Shown here piece after piece: positions 8,340-16,126 of a stretch of DNA of 64,000 nt. Position 1 is the stretch's first letter; each line of letters opens with the position of its first letter. The stretch lies in NCBI RefSeq assembly GCF_013408655.1, contig NZ_JACCBP010000002.1, forward strand, positions 434,001 through 498,000. Reading direction: 5' to 3'. The notes beneath the pieces were generated by a model. The model made no database searches, had not been told where the DNA came from, and saw nothing but the letters and a program-made list of their open reading frames with translations. The translations under genes and the position numbers were made by a program. This DNA is from Pigmentiphaga litoralis. GTDB lineage: Bacteria > Pseudomonadota > Gammaproteobacteria > Burkholderiales > Burkholderiaceae_B.

Positions 8340-9578
8340 TCAGGCGGCAAGCGCCTCGCAAAAGGCCTTGCCGAACAGCAGACGGTCGCGCAGGGACGCC
8401 ACGTCGGTGCGCTGCTGGATGAGGTCGAAGTACCACGGGCCATCGGCCACGTCGCCATACAGCACAGCTCCGACCAGCACGTTGCCGTCCAGGACCAGCC
8501 GTTTGTAGACGCCGCGCCGCGCATCGCGCAGCACCAGATCCGTGGTGCCCGCCGCGCCGATAATGTCGCCGGCCGAATACAGATCGACCCCGGTCACCTT
8601 CAGCTTCGTGGCCGTTGCCTGCTGCACATAGCGCCGGTGTCCGGCGCCCGCCAGGTGGGCCGCGCACACACGCGCCTGTTCCCAGATCGGCGCAACCAGG
8701 CCAAAGGTGGCCGAACGATGCTGCACGCATTCGCCCACGGCATACACACGCGGATCGAAGGTCTGCAGCGTGTCGTCGACCACGATGGCGCGTTCGCAGA
8801 AGAGGCCGGCGTTCGCAGCCAGTTCCATATTCGGGCGCACGCCGGCAGTCATCACCACCAGGTCGGCCGGCACCGTGCTGCCATCCTTGAAGCGCACGCC
8901 TTCCACGCGCGTGGTGCCAAGGATGGCTTCGGTATGGGCGGCCAGCAGAAAACGCAGCCCGCGGCGCTCCAGCGCGCCCTTCAGCAACGCGGCCGCGGGC
9001 GCATCCAGTTGCCGGTTCATCAAGGCATCGGCCACATGCACCACCGTGACCGACATGCCCTGGCGCATCAGGCCATTGGCGGCTTCCAGGCCGAGCAGGC
9101 CGCCGCCAATTACGACCGCATGGCGGTGATCGCGCGCCGCGGCCAGCATCGTGTCCACATCCTGGATGTCGCGAAACGCAATCACGCCTTCCAGGTTGTG
9201 ACCGGGCACCGGCAGGATCACCGGCTTGGAACCGGTTGCGATCAACAACCGGTCGTAATGCACGTCAACGCCCGCCGCCGACCGCACCTGCCGCCGCGCG
9301 CGATCGATCGACACGACCGGATCGCCTGCATGCAGCGTGATGTGATGCCGCGCATACCATTCGCGCGGATTGAGCATGATGTCATCCAGCTGCTTTTCGC
9401 CCGACAGCAGCGGTGACAGCAGGATGCGGTTGTAATTGCCGTGCGGTTCCGCGCCGAACACCGTGATGTCGTAGCGGTCGGGCGCGAGCTTGAACAGCTC
9501 TTCGATCGTGCGGATGCCGGCCATGCCGTTGCCGATCACGACCAGCGACGGACGACGCGTCGGGGCGGCCGCAATCAT
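8340..9578 (-). CDS. NAD(P)H:FAD oxidoreductase, probable electron donor to NasA (NasB-like)
   Basis: A 412-residue flavoprotein paralogous to the N-terminal part of NirB. It has a first Rossmann motif in 'VVIGNGMAGIRTIEEL', a second in 'VVIGGGLLGLEAANGL' and the FAD-binding 'VYAVGECVQH'. The 'TKLKVTGVDLYSAGD' stretch matches the equivalent NirB stretch 'TKLKLMGVDVASLGD'. It ends before the [2Fe-2S] module that follows in NirB. Its ATG overlaps the nirD stop (ATGA) and its stop lies 16 bp before the nasA start, so it is translated with both. It probably passes electrons from NAD(P)H to the [2Fe-2S] domain at the end of NasA. Confidence 0.88.
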   Translation of the reverse strand: MIAAAPTRRPSLVVIGNGMAGIRTIEELFKLAPDRYDITVFGAEPHGNYNRILLSPLLSGEKQLDDIMLNPREWYARHHITLHAGDPVVSIDRARRQVRSAAGVDVHYDRLLIATGSKPVILPVPGHNLEGVIAFRDIQDVDTMLAAARDHRHAVVIGGGLLGLEAANGLMRQGMSVTVVHVADALMNRQLDAPAAALLKGALERRGLRFLLAAHTEAILGTTRVEGVRFKDGSTVPADLVVMTAGVRPNMELAANAGLFCERAIVVDDTLQTFDPRVYAVGECVQHRSATFGLVAPIWEQARVCAAHLAGAGHRRYVQQATATKLKVTGVDLYSAGDIIGAAGTTDLVLRDARRGVYKRLVLDGNVLVGAVLYGDVADGPWYFDLIQQRTDVASLRDRLLFGKAFCEALAA

Positions 9579-9928
9579 GCGCCGATCCAGACCTGTCCGT
9601 CGCGCACGTCGACCGGCCAGGCCGACACCGAATGCTCCGGCGCTTCCAGGCATTCGCCCGTGTTCAGGTCGAAGTGCTGCTTGTAGATCGGCGACGCCAC
9701 GACGATGCGGTCGCCCAGGTTGCCGACCAGCCCGCGCGACAGCACGGCGGCCTTCGAATTCGGATCATAGTTGTCGATTGCAAAGACTTTGTCGTTTAGC
9801 CTGGCCACCCGGAAGATGGCGACTTGCCGGCCCGCGACCAGGGCGCATACGCCCGTGTCGGGCACGATGTCGGTCAGGGCGCAGACAGGCGTCCAGTGCA
9901 GGGGCAGGGTGTCGAGTTGGGCGGACAT
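9575..9928 (-). CDS. nirD: Nitrite reductase (NADH) small subunit NirD
   Basis: A 117-residue Rieske-fold protein (WTPVCALTDIVPDTGVCALV, FAIDNYDPNSKAAVLSRG, PIYKQHFDLNTGECLE). As usual for NirD, the Cys-x-His pairs that hold a Rieske cluster are missing, so it has a structural or assembly role in the siroheme nitrite reductase. Its ATG overlaps the nirB stop by one base (TGATG) and its stop overlaps the next ATG by four, so all three genes are translationally coupled. Confidence 0.95.
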   Translation of the reverse strand: MSAQLDTLPLHWTPVCALTDIVPDTGVCALVAGRQVAIFRVARLNDKVFAIDNYDPNSKAAVLSRGLVGNLGDRIVVASPIYKQHFDLNTGECLEAPEHSVSAWPVDVRDGQVWIGA

Positions 9929-12483
9929 CAGACAAGCTCCTTGACGGCTTCGGTCACCACGGGGATATCGATCAGGCGGACAGGGGGCCGTTCAGACGGC
10001 GTGGCAGGGCGGATCTGGCCGCGCTCTTCCACGAACATGACGGTCGAATCGGCCTGGTCGCTGTTCACGAAATGGCGGAAGCGGCGGCGGGTTTCCGGGT
10101 CGGTCACGGCACGCTTCCATTCGCATTCGTAGGCGTCGACCACGCGCTGCATGTCGGCTTCCAGTTCGTTGGCAATGCCCAGCGAATCGTCCAGCACGAC
10201 CCGTTTCAGGTAGTCCAGGCCGCCTTCCAGGTTGTCGCGCCAGGTGCTGGTGCGTTGCAGCCGGTCGGCCGTGCGCACGTAGAACATCAGGAAGCGGTCG
10301 ATCATGCGGATCAGGGTGTCGCGGTCCAGGTCAATGGCCAGCAATTCGGCGTGGCGCGGCTTCATGCCGCCGTTGCCGCACACGTACAGGTTCCAGCCCT
10401 TTTCGGTCGCGATGATGCCCACGTCCTTGCTCTGCGCTTCGGCGCATTCGCGGGTGCAGCCCGACACGCCAAACTTGATCTTGTGGGGTGACCGCAGGCC
10501 CTTGTAGCGATTTTCGAGCTGGATCGCCATGCCGACGCTGTCGTCCACGCCATACCGGCACCACGTCGATCCCACGCACGACTTCACGGTGCGCAGCGAC
10601 TTGCCGTACGCGTGACCGGTTTCGAAGCCGGCAGCGATCAGCTCTTCCCAGATCAGCGGCAGCTGTTCGACGCGCGCGCCAAACAGGTCCACGCGCTGAC
10701 CGCCGGTGATCTTGGTGTACAGGCCGTATTTCTTGGCGACCTGGCCCACGGCGATCAGGCCATCGGGCGTGACCTCGCCACCCGTCATGCGGGGCACGAC
10801 GGAATACGTGCCGTCTTTCTGGATGTTCCCCAGGAAGTAGTCGTTGCTGTCCTGCAGCGATGCGTGTTCCTTCTTCAGCACGAAGTCGTTCCAGCACGAG
10901 GCCAGGATGCTGCTGGCGGTAGGTTTGCAGATGTCGCAGCCCAGGCCCTTGCCGTGCTTGTCGAGCAGGTCGGCAAAGGTGTGGATCTCGCCCACGCGCA
11001 CCAGGTGGAACAGTTCCTGGCGCGAATACGGAAAGTGTTCGCAGAGATGGTTGTTGACGGCCATGCCCTGCTTTTTCATTTCCGCCTTCATCACCTGGGT
11101 GACGAGCGGCACGCAACCGCCGCAGGTCGTGCCCGCCTGCGTGCAGGACTTGAGCGCGCCGATGGTCACCGCGCCGTCGGCCACGGCCTGGCACAGCTGG
11201 CCTTTGGAGACGTCATTGCAGGAACAGATCTGCGCGGTATCGGGCAGGGCGTCGACCCCCAGGCCCGGACGCGCCGCGCCATCGCTTTGCGGCAGGATCA
11301 GAAATTCCGGGGACGCCGGCAGTTCGATGCGGTTCAACATCATCTGCAGCAGCGTGCCGTACTCGGTTGCGTCGCCGATCATCACGCCGCCCAGCAGATA
11401 CTTGCCACAGTCCGACACCACCAGCTTCTTGTAGACCTGCTTGCGTTCGTCCGTGTACTGATAGGAACGGCAGCCCGGTGACGTGGCGTGCGGGTCGCCC
11501 AGGCTGGCGACATCCACGCCCATCAGCTTCAATTTGGTGCTCATGTCGGCGCCGGTAAAGGCGGCCGTCTGGCCTCGCAGTTGCGCGGCCACGGTGCGGG
11601 CCATGTCGTAGCCTGGCGCCACCAGGCCAAAGATCTTGCCTTCCCACAAGGCGCATTCGCCAATCGCAAAGATGTCGGGATCCGACGTGACGCAGGCGTT
11701 GTCGATCACGATGCCGCCGCGCGCACCGACCGTCAGGCCACTGTGGCGCGCCAGGTCATCCCGCGGGCGGATGCCGGCCGAGAACACGATCATGTCGGTG
11801 TCCAGATGCGTGCCGTCCGCAAACTCCAGACGATGCGTGCCGCTTTCGCCATCCACGATCCGCAACGTGTTCTTTTGTGTGTGCACGGTCACGCCCAATG
11901 CTTCGATCTTGCTGCGCAGCACGCGGCCGCCGGCTTCATCGATCTGCACGGCCATCAGGCGTGGCGCGAATTCGACCACATGCGTCTGCAAGCCCAGGTC
12001 GCACAAGGCCTTCGCGCACTCCAGTCCCAGCAGCCCGCCGCCGATCACCACGCCCGTACGCGACCGCGCGCCGCATTCCTGCATCGCTTCCAGGTCCTCG
12101 ATCGTGCGGTAGACAAAACAGTCCTTGCGGTCATGGCCCGGCACCGGCGGCACGAAAGGCACCGACCCGGTCGCCATCACCAGCTTGTCGTAATGCAGCG
12201 TCTCGCCGGTCGACACCGTCACGGTCTTGTGCGCGGCGTCGATGGCGGTGGCGCGCGCGTTCAGGCGCAGCAGCATGTTGCCGCGATCAAAGAAGCCGGC
12301 CTTGACCAGGGACAGGTCCTCCGCGGTGCGCCCGGAAAAGAATTCGGACAGATGCACGCGGTCGTAGGCGGCCCGGGGCTCTTCGCACAGCACGGTGACG
12401 TCAAGGCGATCGTCGCCTGCGTCGGCCAGCGACTCGAGCAGCTTGTGGCCCACCATGCCGTGGCCGATGACGATCAGTTTCAT
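9928..12483 (-). CDS. nirB: Nitrite reductase (NADH) large subunit NirB
   Basis: An 851-residue protein, the usual length. The ATG at 12483 follows AGGAGCG; the frame is open 24 codons further upstream without a start signal. Order of domains: FAD/NADH oxidoreductase (VIGHGMVGHKLLESL; VVIGGGLLGLECAKAL), a BFD-like [2Fe-2S] module (CSCNDVSKGQL ... CGGCVPLV), then siroheme-[4Fe-4S] sulfite/nitrite reductase repeats with the ligand set CVGSTWC and GCTRECAEAQ. It reduces nitrite to ammonium in the cytoplasm using NADH. First gene of the operon nirB-nirD-FAD oxidoreductase-nasA. Siroheme synthesis genes are not in the window. Confidence 0.97.
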   Translation of the reverse strand: MKLIVIGHGMVGHKLLESLADAGDDRLDVTVLCEEPRAAYDRVHLSEFFSGRTAEDLSLVKAGFFDRGNMLLRLNARATAIDAAHKTVTVSTGETLHYDKLVMATGSVPFVPPVPGHDRKDCFVYRTIEDLEAMQECGARSRTGVVIGGGLLGLECAKALCDLGLQTHVVEFAPRLMAVQIDEAGGRVLRSKIEALGVTVHTQKNTLRIVDGESGTHRLEFADGTHLDTDMIVFSAGIRPRDDLARHSGLTVGARGGIVIDNACVTSDPDIFAIGECALWEGKIFGLVAPGYDMARTVAAQLRGQTAAFTGADMSTKLKLMGVDVASLGDPHATSPGCRSYQYTDERKQVYKKLVVSDCGKYLLGGVMIGDATEYGTLLQMMLNRIELPASPEFLILPQSDGAARPGLGVDALPDTAQICSCNDVSKGQLCQAVADGAVTIGALKSCTQAGTTCGGCVPLVTQVMKAEMKKQGMAVNNHLCEHFPYSRQELFHLVRVGEIHTFADLLDKHGKGLGCDICKPTASSILASCWNDFVLKKEHASLQDSNDYFLGNIQKDGTYSVVPRMTGGEVTPDGLIAVGQVAKKYGLYTKITGGQRVDLFGARVEQLPLIWEELIAAGFETGHAYGKSLRTVKSCVGSTWCRYGVDDSVGMAIQLENRYKGLRSPHKIKFGVSGCTRECAEAQSKDVGIIATEKGWNLYVCGNGGMKPRHAELLAIDLDRDTLIRMIDRFLMFYVRTADRLQRTSTWRDNLEGGLDYLKRVVLDDSLGIANELEADMQRVVDAYECEWKRAVTDPETRRRFRHFVNSDQADSTVMFVEERGQIRPATPSERPPVRLIDIPVVTEAVKELV

Positions 12484-12567
12484 GGTGTCGCGCTCCTGGG
12501 GCAGTGCTGCCGGATGGTCCGGCGTGGATTGGGCAAGCGGTGTCGAACGTGTCATATCGGATCCGTG

Positions 12568-12621
12568 AAAAACAAACGGCGTCCCGTGAGGAGGTCATAG
12601 ACCACTTCAGGGGACGCCGTT
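12568..12621 (-). terminator. Attenuator-like intrinsic terminator in the nirB leader
   Basis: On the minus strand a perfect 11-bp stem (AACGGCGTCCC, 25-nt loop, GGGACGCCGTT) is followed by TGTTTTTC. This is a normal intrinsic terminator, yet it sits between the sigma-54 promoter and the nirB ATG, about 85 nt before that ATG. The loop contains a smaller GGTC-TAT-GACC hairpin, and further upstream is a 7-bp stem around GCGCCCG/CGGGTGC. Nitrate assimilation operons in other proteobacteria use NasR or NasT (ANTAR-domain) antiterminators on such leaders; no such regulator is encoded in this window. Apart from these signals, the MarR operator and the NtrC site, the 380-bp gap 12484-12863 holds nothing recognisable. 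Confidence 0.65.
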
Positions 12622-12690
12622 GTCCGCAGCACCCGTTGGCCGGGCGCTCGATAAATTGGGACGAATCTTCGTTGACTCGCGAAGTCATCG

Positions 12691-12708
12691 ATGCAAAGAC
12701 TGTGCCAA
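12691..12708 (-). promoter_or_regulatory. Sigma-54 promoter of the nirB operon
   Basis: On the minus strand TTGGCACAGTCTTTGCAT matches the RpoN consensus YTGGCACGRNNNTTGCW at all but one position. The essential GG and GC are exactly 10 nt apart (GG 12706-12705, GC 12694-12693). Transcription would start near 12681, giving a leader of about 200 nt. Confidence 0.85.
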
Positions 12709-12802
12709 TGAGGGAAGTCCTTTTGAATCAATGGCTTGGGTGATTCGACGGCGGCGGATCGCACCATGATGATTCGGCGGACGCGGCCGGGGCGGTGCGT
12801 GG

Positions 12803-12817
12803 GCACAACGCTGGTGC
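12803..12817. promoter_or_regulatory. NtrC-like enhancer site
   Basis: GCACAACGCTGGTGC fits the dyad GCAC-N7-GTGC bound by NtrC. Its centre is about 130 bp upstream of the predicted sigma-54 start, the normal enhancer distance. A further half-site (GCACCA) is at 12761-12766. The fit to nitrogen-limitation control of nirB is strong by position; binding itself is inferred. Confidence 0.65.
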
Positions 12818-12830
12818 GGCAGAATATTGG

Positions 12831-12855
12831 TGATATACAAATAGATGGTATATCA
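12831..12855. promoter_or_regulatory. Palindromic operator in front of the MarR gene
   Basis: A perfect 8-bp inverted repeat, TGATATAC and GTATATCA, with a 9-bp spacer ends 8 bp before the MarR start codon. It lies in a local A/T-rich island within G+C-rich DNA, as expected for a MarR autoregulatory operator overlapping the promoter. No clear Shine-Dalgarno sequence separates it from the ATG. Confidence 0.65.
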
Positions 12856-12863
12856 TCTAAATC

Positions 12864-13508
12864 ATGAACTCTGCACTTTCCAAAGCTTCGAAAAGCCCGA
12901 TGGCGTCGCGTGGTGCGGTCACGGCGGATGCTGCTTCTGCCGACGCGGCCTCTGTTAAGGCCGCATCCGTTGACGCGGCAACCGTTGTCGCGGCAACCGC
13001 TGCCAACGCATCTGCTGCCCCCGCATCTGGCGCCCCCACATCTGCCGCCATACCCGACGTCGGTTCCCAGCGCGAACAGTTCGGCCGGCGCATGTCGGCG
13101 CTTGCGCGCCACTGGCGGCGGGCGATCGACCATGAACTGGCGTCGCTCAACCTGACCGACGCCACGTGGCGCCCGCTGATCCATCTGCATCTGGTCGATC
13201 ACCCGATCCGGCAGAAAGACCTGGCGGCCCGCCTGGGCCTGGACGGGTCGAGCGTGGTGCGCCTGCTGGATATCCTGTGTGCCGACGGCCTGGCCGAACG
13301 CACCGATGACCCCGCCGACCGCCGCGCCAAACTGCTGCACCTGACCGACGCCGGCCATGCGCTGGCCCGGCGCGTCCACGTGCGCATCCAGGAATTCGAA
13401 CAGGACCTGCTGCGCGATATCGACGACAGCGACATCGCGCGATTCAGCGCGGTCTTCGATCGGCTCGAGATGGACCTGGAACCCGAGCGCAACAAGGGAG
13501 CGGCTTGA
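12864..13508 (+). CDS. MarR-family transcriptional regulator with Ala-rich N-terminal extension
   Basis: 214 residues; the winged-helix domain covers about residues 75-205. 'HPIRQKDLAARLGLDGSSVVRLLDIL' forms the recognition region and 'DDPADRRAKLLHLTDAG' the wing with the conserved D-x-R-A/D-x-R-x pattern. Residues 15-65 are an Ala/Ser/Thr/Val low-complexity tract with repeated 'AASVDAA'-type units, absent from normal MarR proteins of about 150 residues. The downstream FUSC exporter gene overlaps by one base, so this is probably a ligand-responsive repressor of that pump, acting at the palindrome in front of its own gene. Confidence 0.9.
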   Translation: MNSALSKASKSPMASRGAVTADAASADAASVKAASVDAATVVAATAANASAAPASGAPTSAAIPDVGSQREQFGRRMSALARHWRRAIDHELASLNLTDATWRPLIHLHLVDHPIRQKDLAARLGLDGSSVVRLLDILCADGLAERTDDPADRRAKLLHLTDAGHALARRVHVRIQEFEQDLLRDIDDSDIARFSAVFDRLEMDLEPERNKGAA

Positions 13509-15790
13509 TGACGCCAGTGTTTGAAAGTGCCAGGAAGGCGCTGATCGACGGCTTCGACCGCCAGCGCGTCCGCGCCACCTTGCGTACGGCCTTGGCCGCG
13601 CTGGTGGCGCTGGTGCTGGCCAACGCGCTTGGCATCGACAGCCCCGGCTGGGCCGCCATGACCGTGTTCCTGGTCAGCCAGCCCACGCGCGGCCTGCTCA
13701 AGGCCCGCAGCTTCTACCGCGTGGCCGGCACGGTCGTTGGCGCATTCGTGGGGGCAGGGATGATCGTGGTGACCGGCGGGTCGCCGCTGTTGCTGGTGCT
13801 GTCGCTGGCGGCGTGGCTGGGCCTGTGCTGCTGGGTCGGCAATCTGGCGCGGCCCCTGCAGGCCTATGGTTTCATGCTGTCCGGCTACACCGCAGGCATC
13901 GTCGCCTTGCTCTCGCTCAGCCACCACGGCAGCGTCGCGCATCTGGCGTTCGACCGGGTCGAAGGCGTGCTGCTGGGCGCGCTGGTGGCCGTGCTTGCCA
14001 ATGGCCTGTTGACGCCGAAGTCGGGCACGCTGGCCCGCCTCGACAGCGTGCCGGCCATGGTCAGCGCGACCCTAGGCTGGGCGGCACGCATCATTGCCGA
14101 CGGCCCTACGCCTGCACTGATTGCCGAAGAACAGGCGCGCGTGCGCCAGATGGCCGACATGGAATTCGGCCTGGACGAAGCTGCTTTCGGTTCGCTGCGC
14201 AAGCGCCGCCGCATGGTGCAGGTGCGCCGTGTCTTCTCGGCGCTGTTGGCATTGGCTACCGCGACCCGGGCCGTGGTCGGCCACCTGGAACGCCTGGAAG
14301 GCGACGCCGCGCTGCGCACCTGGCGCGACGATCTGGATCGCGGACTGCGTGCCGTGCAGGCGGCGTTGGACGCCGGGCAACCGGCTGCGGATGCCATCGC
14401 CCCGCTGCGCCGCCTGGTGGCGACCGCGCCGGCCAATAGTCGGCTGGCCGTGGCATTGGCGGACCTGGTGACGGCGCTGGATGCGATGCTGCAGGATGTG
14501 GCTTGGCGGGAGGTAGCGTTGCGAGACGGGGCAGGGCAATACGTGTCGGTGCCGGACGGATCACTGCACAGTGCGTCACTGCAAACGGCGTCACTGAAGA
14601 ACGCTGTACCGCAGGACGCCCGAGCGCAGAACGCACCGCAGCCGGAGGCTTCGCGGCTTGCGCCGCGCAACGACGACAGTTTTACGTTGCACCCCCATCG
14701 CGATTGGGTCGGCGCACGCCAGGCGGCGTTCCGGACCGTGCTGGCCATCCTGCTTGTCGGCGGTGCGTGGGTCGCCACGGGCTGGCACTACGGCCCCTAC
14801 ATGGTGCTCGGCACCGCCGTATTTCTGCCACTGTTCTCGACCATGGAAACGCCCAGCGCGCTGATGCGCAACGTGGCCCTGGGATCGATTGCGGGGGTCA
14901 GCATGGCGGTGCTGTTTACCTGGCTTGTGCTGCCTTATGTCCATAGCGAGGTTGCCCTGCTCGCGGCCGTGGGCGCGGTGCTGGCCATCGGCGCGCTCGC
15001 GCTGGCGCATCGCACCACCGTGCCGTACGCGCTCGACTACTGCATGGGCTTCTTGCTGGTCCTGCATCCGTCGTGGCCTATGCACACTACGCTGGACGAC
15101 ACCGTCGGCGGCGCGCAGGCCATGACACTCGGCCTGACCGCGGCGTGGCTCGCCTTCCGCTACATCGTGCCAGTGGATCCGGCGCAGCGCCTGCGCGTGC
15201 TGGTGCGCCACATCGTTGGTGACATCGAAGGCATGGCCCGATCGCGCACCCGTCTGCCCGAATGGAAATGGCGCGCGCGCATGCACCATCGCATCCTGCG
15301 GCTGGTTGCACGCACCAACGATGCGCAATCGAGCCAGGTGGTCGGCGACGGCATGGCGGCCCTGCAGGTCGGCCATGCCGTGCTGCGCCTGCAGTCCCTG
15401 TTGCGGGCCGACGACACGCCTTTTGATGTGCGTACGTCGGTGCGAGGCGCCATCCACGCCCTGGCCCGCGTGTCCCATCACCCGAACAACGCTGCAGCGG
15501 CCTTGCAGGAGGCCGCGCGTCAGATCCTGGCGGCAGCGACGTTAGCTAGCGGTGCGTCGGTGCGCAATGTTGCCGGCGTGCCTGATGCGGGCGCGCGGCG
15601 CGGTATGCCGTGCGTGCCTGGCGCCGACGTGCTGCGCGACGGCAAAGTGCGGCGTGACGCGGACTGGATACACGACGCGGAACTATGTCGCGATGCAGCC
15701 AGCAGCCTGATGGCGCATCGCACCTTCTTTGCGCTGGCCGCGCAGGCGACGCGGGATGAAGCTGGACTGGGTGATCGGGTCAGCGCGTAG
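13508..15790 (+). CDS. FUSC-family inner-membrane efflux protein (AaeB/YccS-like)
   Basis: 760 residues. The ATG at 13508 overlaps the MarR stop (TGATG) and follows GGGAG; a TTG one codon earlier is also in frame. The architecture is the doubled one of the family: a cluster of membrane helices at about residues 25-165, a cytoplasmic segment, a second helix cluster at about 410-560, and a soluble tail. The family exports aromatic carboxylic acids or other fusaric-acid-like compounds. Residues about 340-395 are a low-complexity insert with repeated 'SLQTAS/SLHSAS' units just before the second membrane block. No HlyD-like adaptor or outer-membrane factor lies next to it. Confidence 0.88.
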   Translation: MTPVFESARKALIDGFDRQRVRATLRTALAALVALVLANALGIDSPGWAAMTVFLVSQPTRGLLKARSFYRVAGTVVGAFVGAGMIVVTGGSPLLLVLSLAAWLGLCCWVGNLARPLQAYGFMLSGYTAGIVALLSLSHHGSVAHLAFDRVEGVLLGALVAVLANGLLTPKSGTLARLDSVPAMVSATLGWAARIIADGPTPALIAEEQARVRQMADMEFGLDEAAFGSLRKRRRMVQVRRVFSALLALATATRAVVGHLERLEGDAALRTWRDDLDRGLRAVQAALDAGQPAADAIAPLRRLVATAPANSRLAVALADLVTALDAMLQDVAWREVALRDGAGQYVSVPDGSLHSASLQTASLKNAVPQDARAQNAPQPEASRLAPRNDDSFTLHPHRDWVGARQAAFRTVLAILLVGGAWVATGWHYGPYMVLGTAVFLPLFSTMETPSALMRNVALGSIAGVSMAVLFTWLVLPYVHSEVALLAAVGAVLAIGALALAHRTTVPYALDYCMGFLLVLHPSWPMHTTLDDTVGGAQAMTLGLTAAWLAFRYIVPVDPAQRLRVLVRHIVGDIEGMARSRTRLPEWKWRARMHHRILRLVARTNDAQSSQVVGDGMAALQVGHAVLRLQSLLRADDTPFDVRTSVRGAIHALARVSHHPNNAAAALQEAARQILAAATLASGASVRNVAGVPDAGARRGMPCVPGADVLRDGKVRRDADWIHDAELCRDAASSLMAHRTFFALAAQATRDEAGLGDRVSA

Positions 15791-15833
15791 GCCGTGCCTG
15801 CGGCGGCTTAGCCGGACATCAGACATCGAATCG

Positions 15834-16033
15834 AAGCGCACTGTGTGGAGTGCCCAGTCGTTGAGAGATGTCCGCAGGTGTGTCGCTTGGCGCATCGGGC
15901 GCACGGGCTTCCAAATGGCCCGGGTTCCGTCACAAGCGCACTGTGTGGAGTGCCCAGTCGTTGAGAGATGTCCGCAGGTATGTCGCTTGGCGCATCGGAC
16001 GCAGGTGCTTCCAAATGGCCCGGGTTCCGTCAC
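15834..16033. repeat. 100-bp tandem duplication
   Basis: Two adjacent copies, 15834-15933 and 15934-16033, each exactly 100 bp and differing at only four positions (about 96% identical). Each copy holds small dyads (GCACT..AGTGC and GGGC..GCCC) and starts AAGCGCACTGTGTGGAG. Because 100 is not a multiple of three, reading frames shift between copies, and no frame shows a start signal, so it is probably not coding. The array fills most of the 336-bp gap between the FUSC gene and the ABC ATPase gene, and may be part of the 3' region of either. Confidence 0.85.
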
Positions 16034-16086
16034 GCTTGGTCAGCCTGAAATCGGTCGCCACCCACTTGACGACCTCACGACTCGAC

Positions 16087-16118
16087 GACCTGAAGACCTG
16101 AAGACCTGAAGACCTGCC
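16087..16118. repeat. 8-bp tandem repeat
   Basis: GACCTGAA is repeated three times and followed by GACCTGCC, ending 9 bp before the stop of the ABC ATPase gene on the other strand. Simple-sequence array. Confidence 0.7.
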
Positions 16119-16126
16119 GACGCAGC

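Noticed and set aside
4437..9416. Long plus-strand open frames (435, 385, 626 and 419 residues) opposite the Rpn, nasA and FAD oxidoreductase genes
   Set aside because: They mirror well-supported enzymes with conserved motifs on the minus strand. Composition (His/Arg/Gln/Gly-rich) is that of antisense G+C-rich DNA.
15683..16109. Cys-rich peptides predicted from the 100-bp repeat (for example C-x2-C with CGHLSTTGHSTQC)
   Set aside because: The repeat length breaks the frame between copies, there is no ribosome site, and the Cys spacing does not repeat in one frame. Looks like a zinc finger only by chance.
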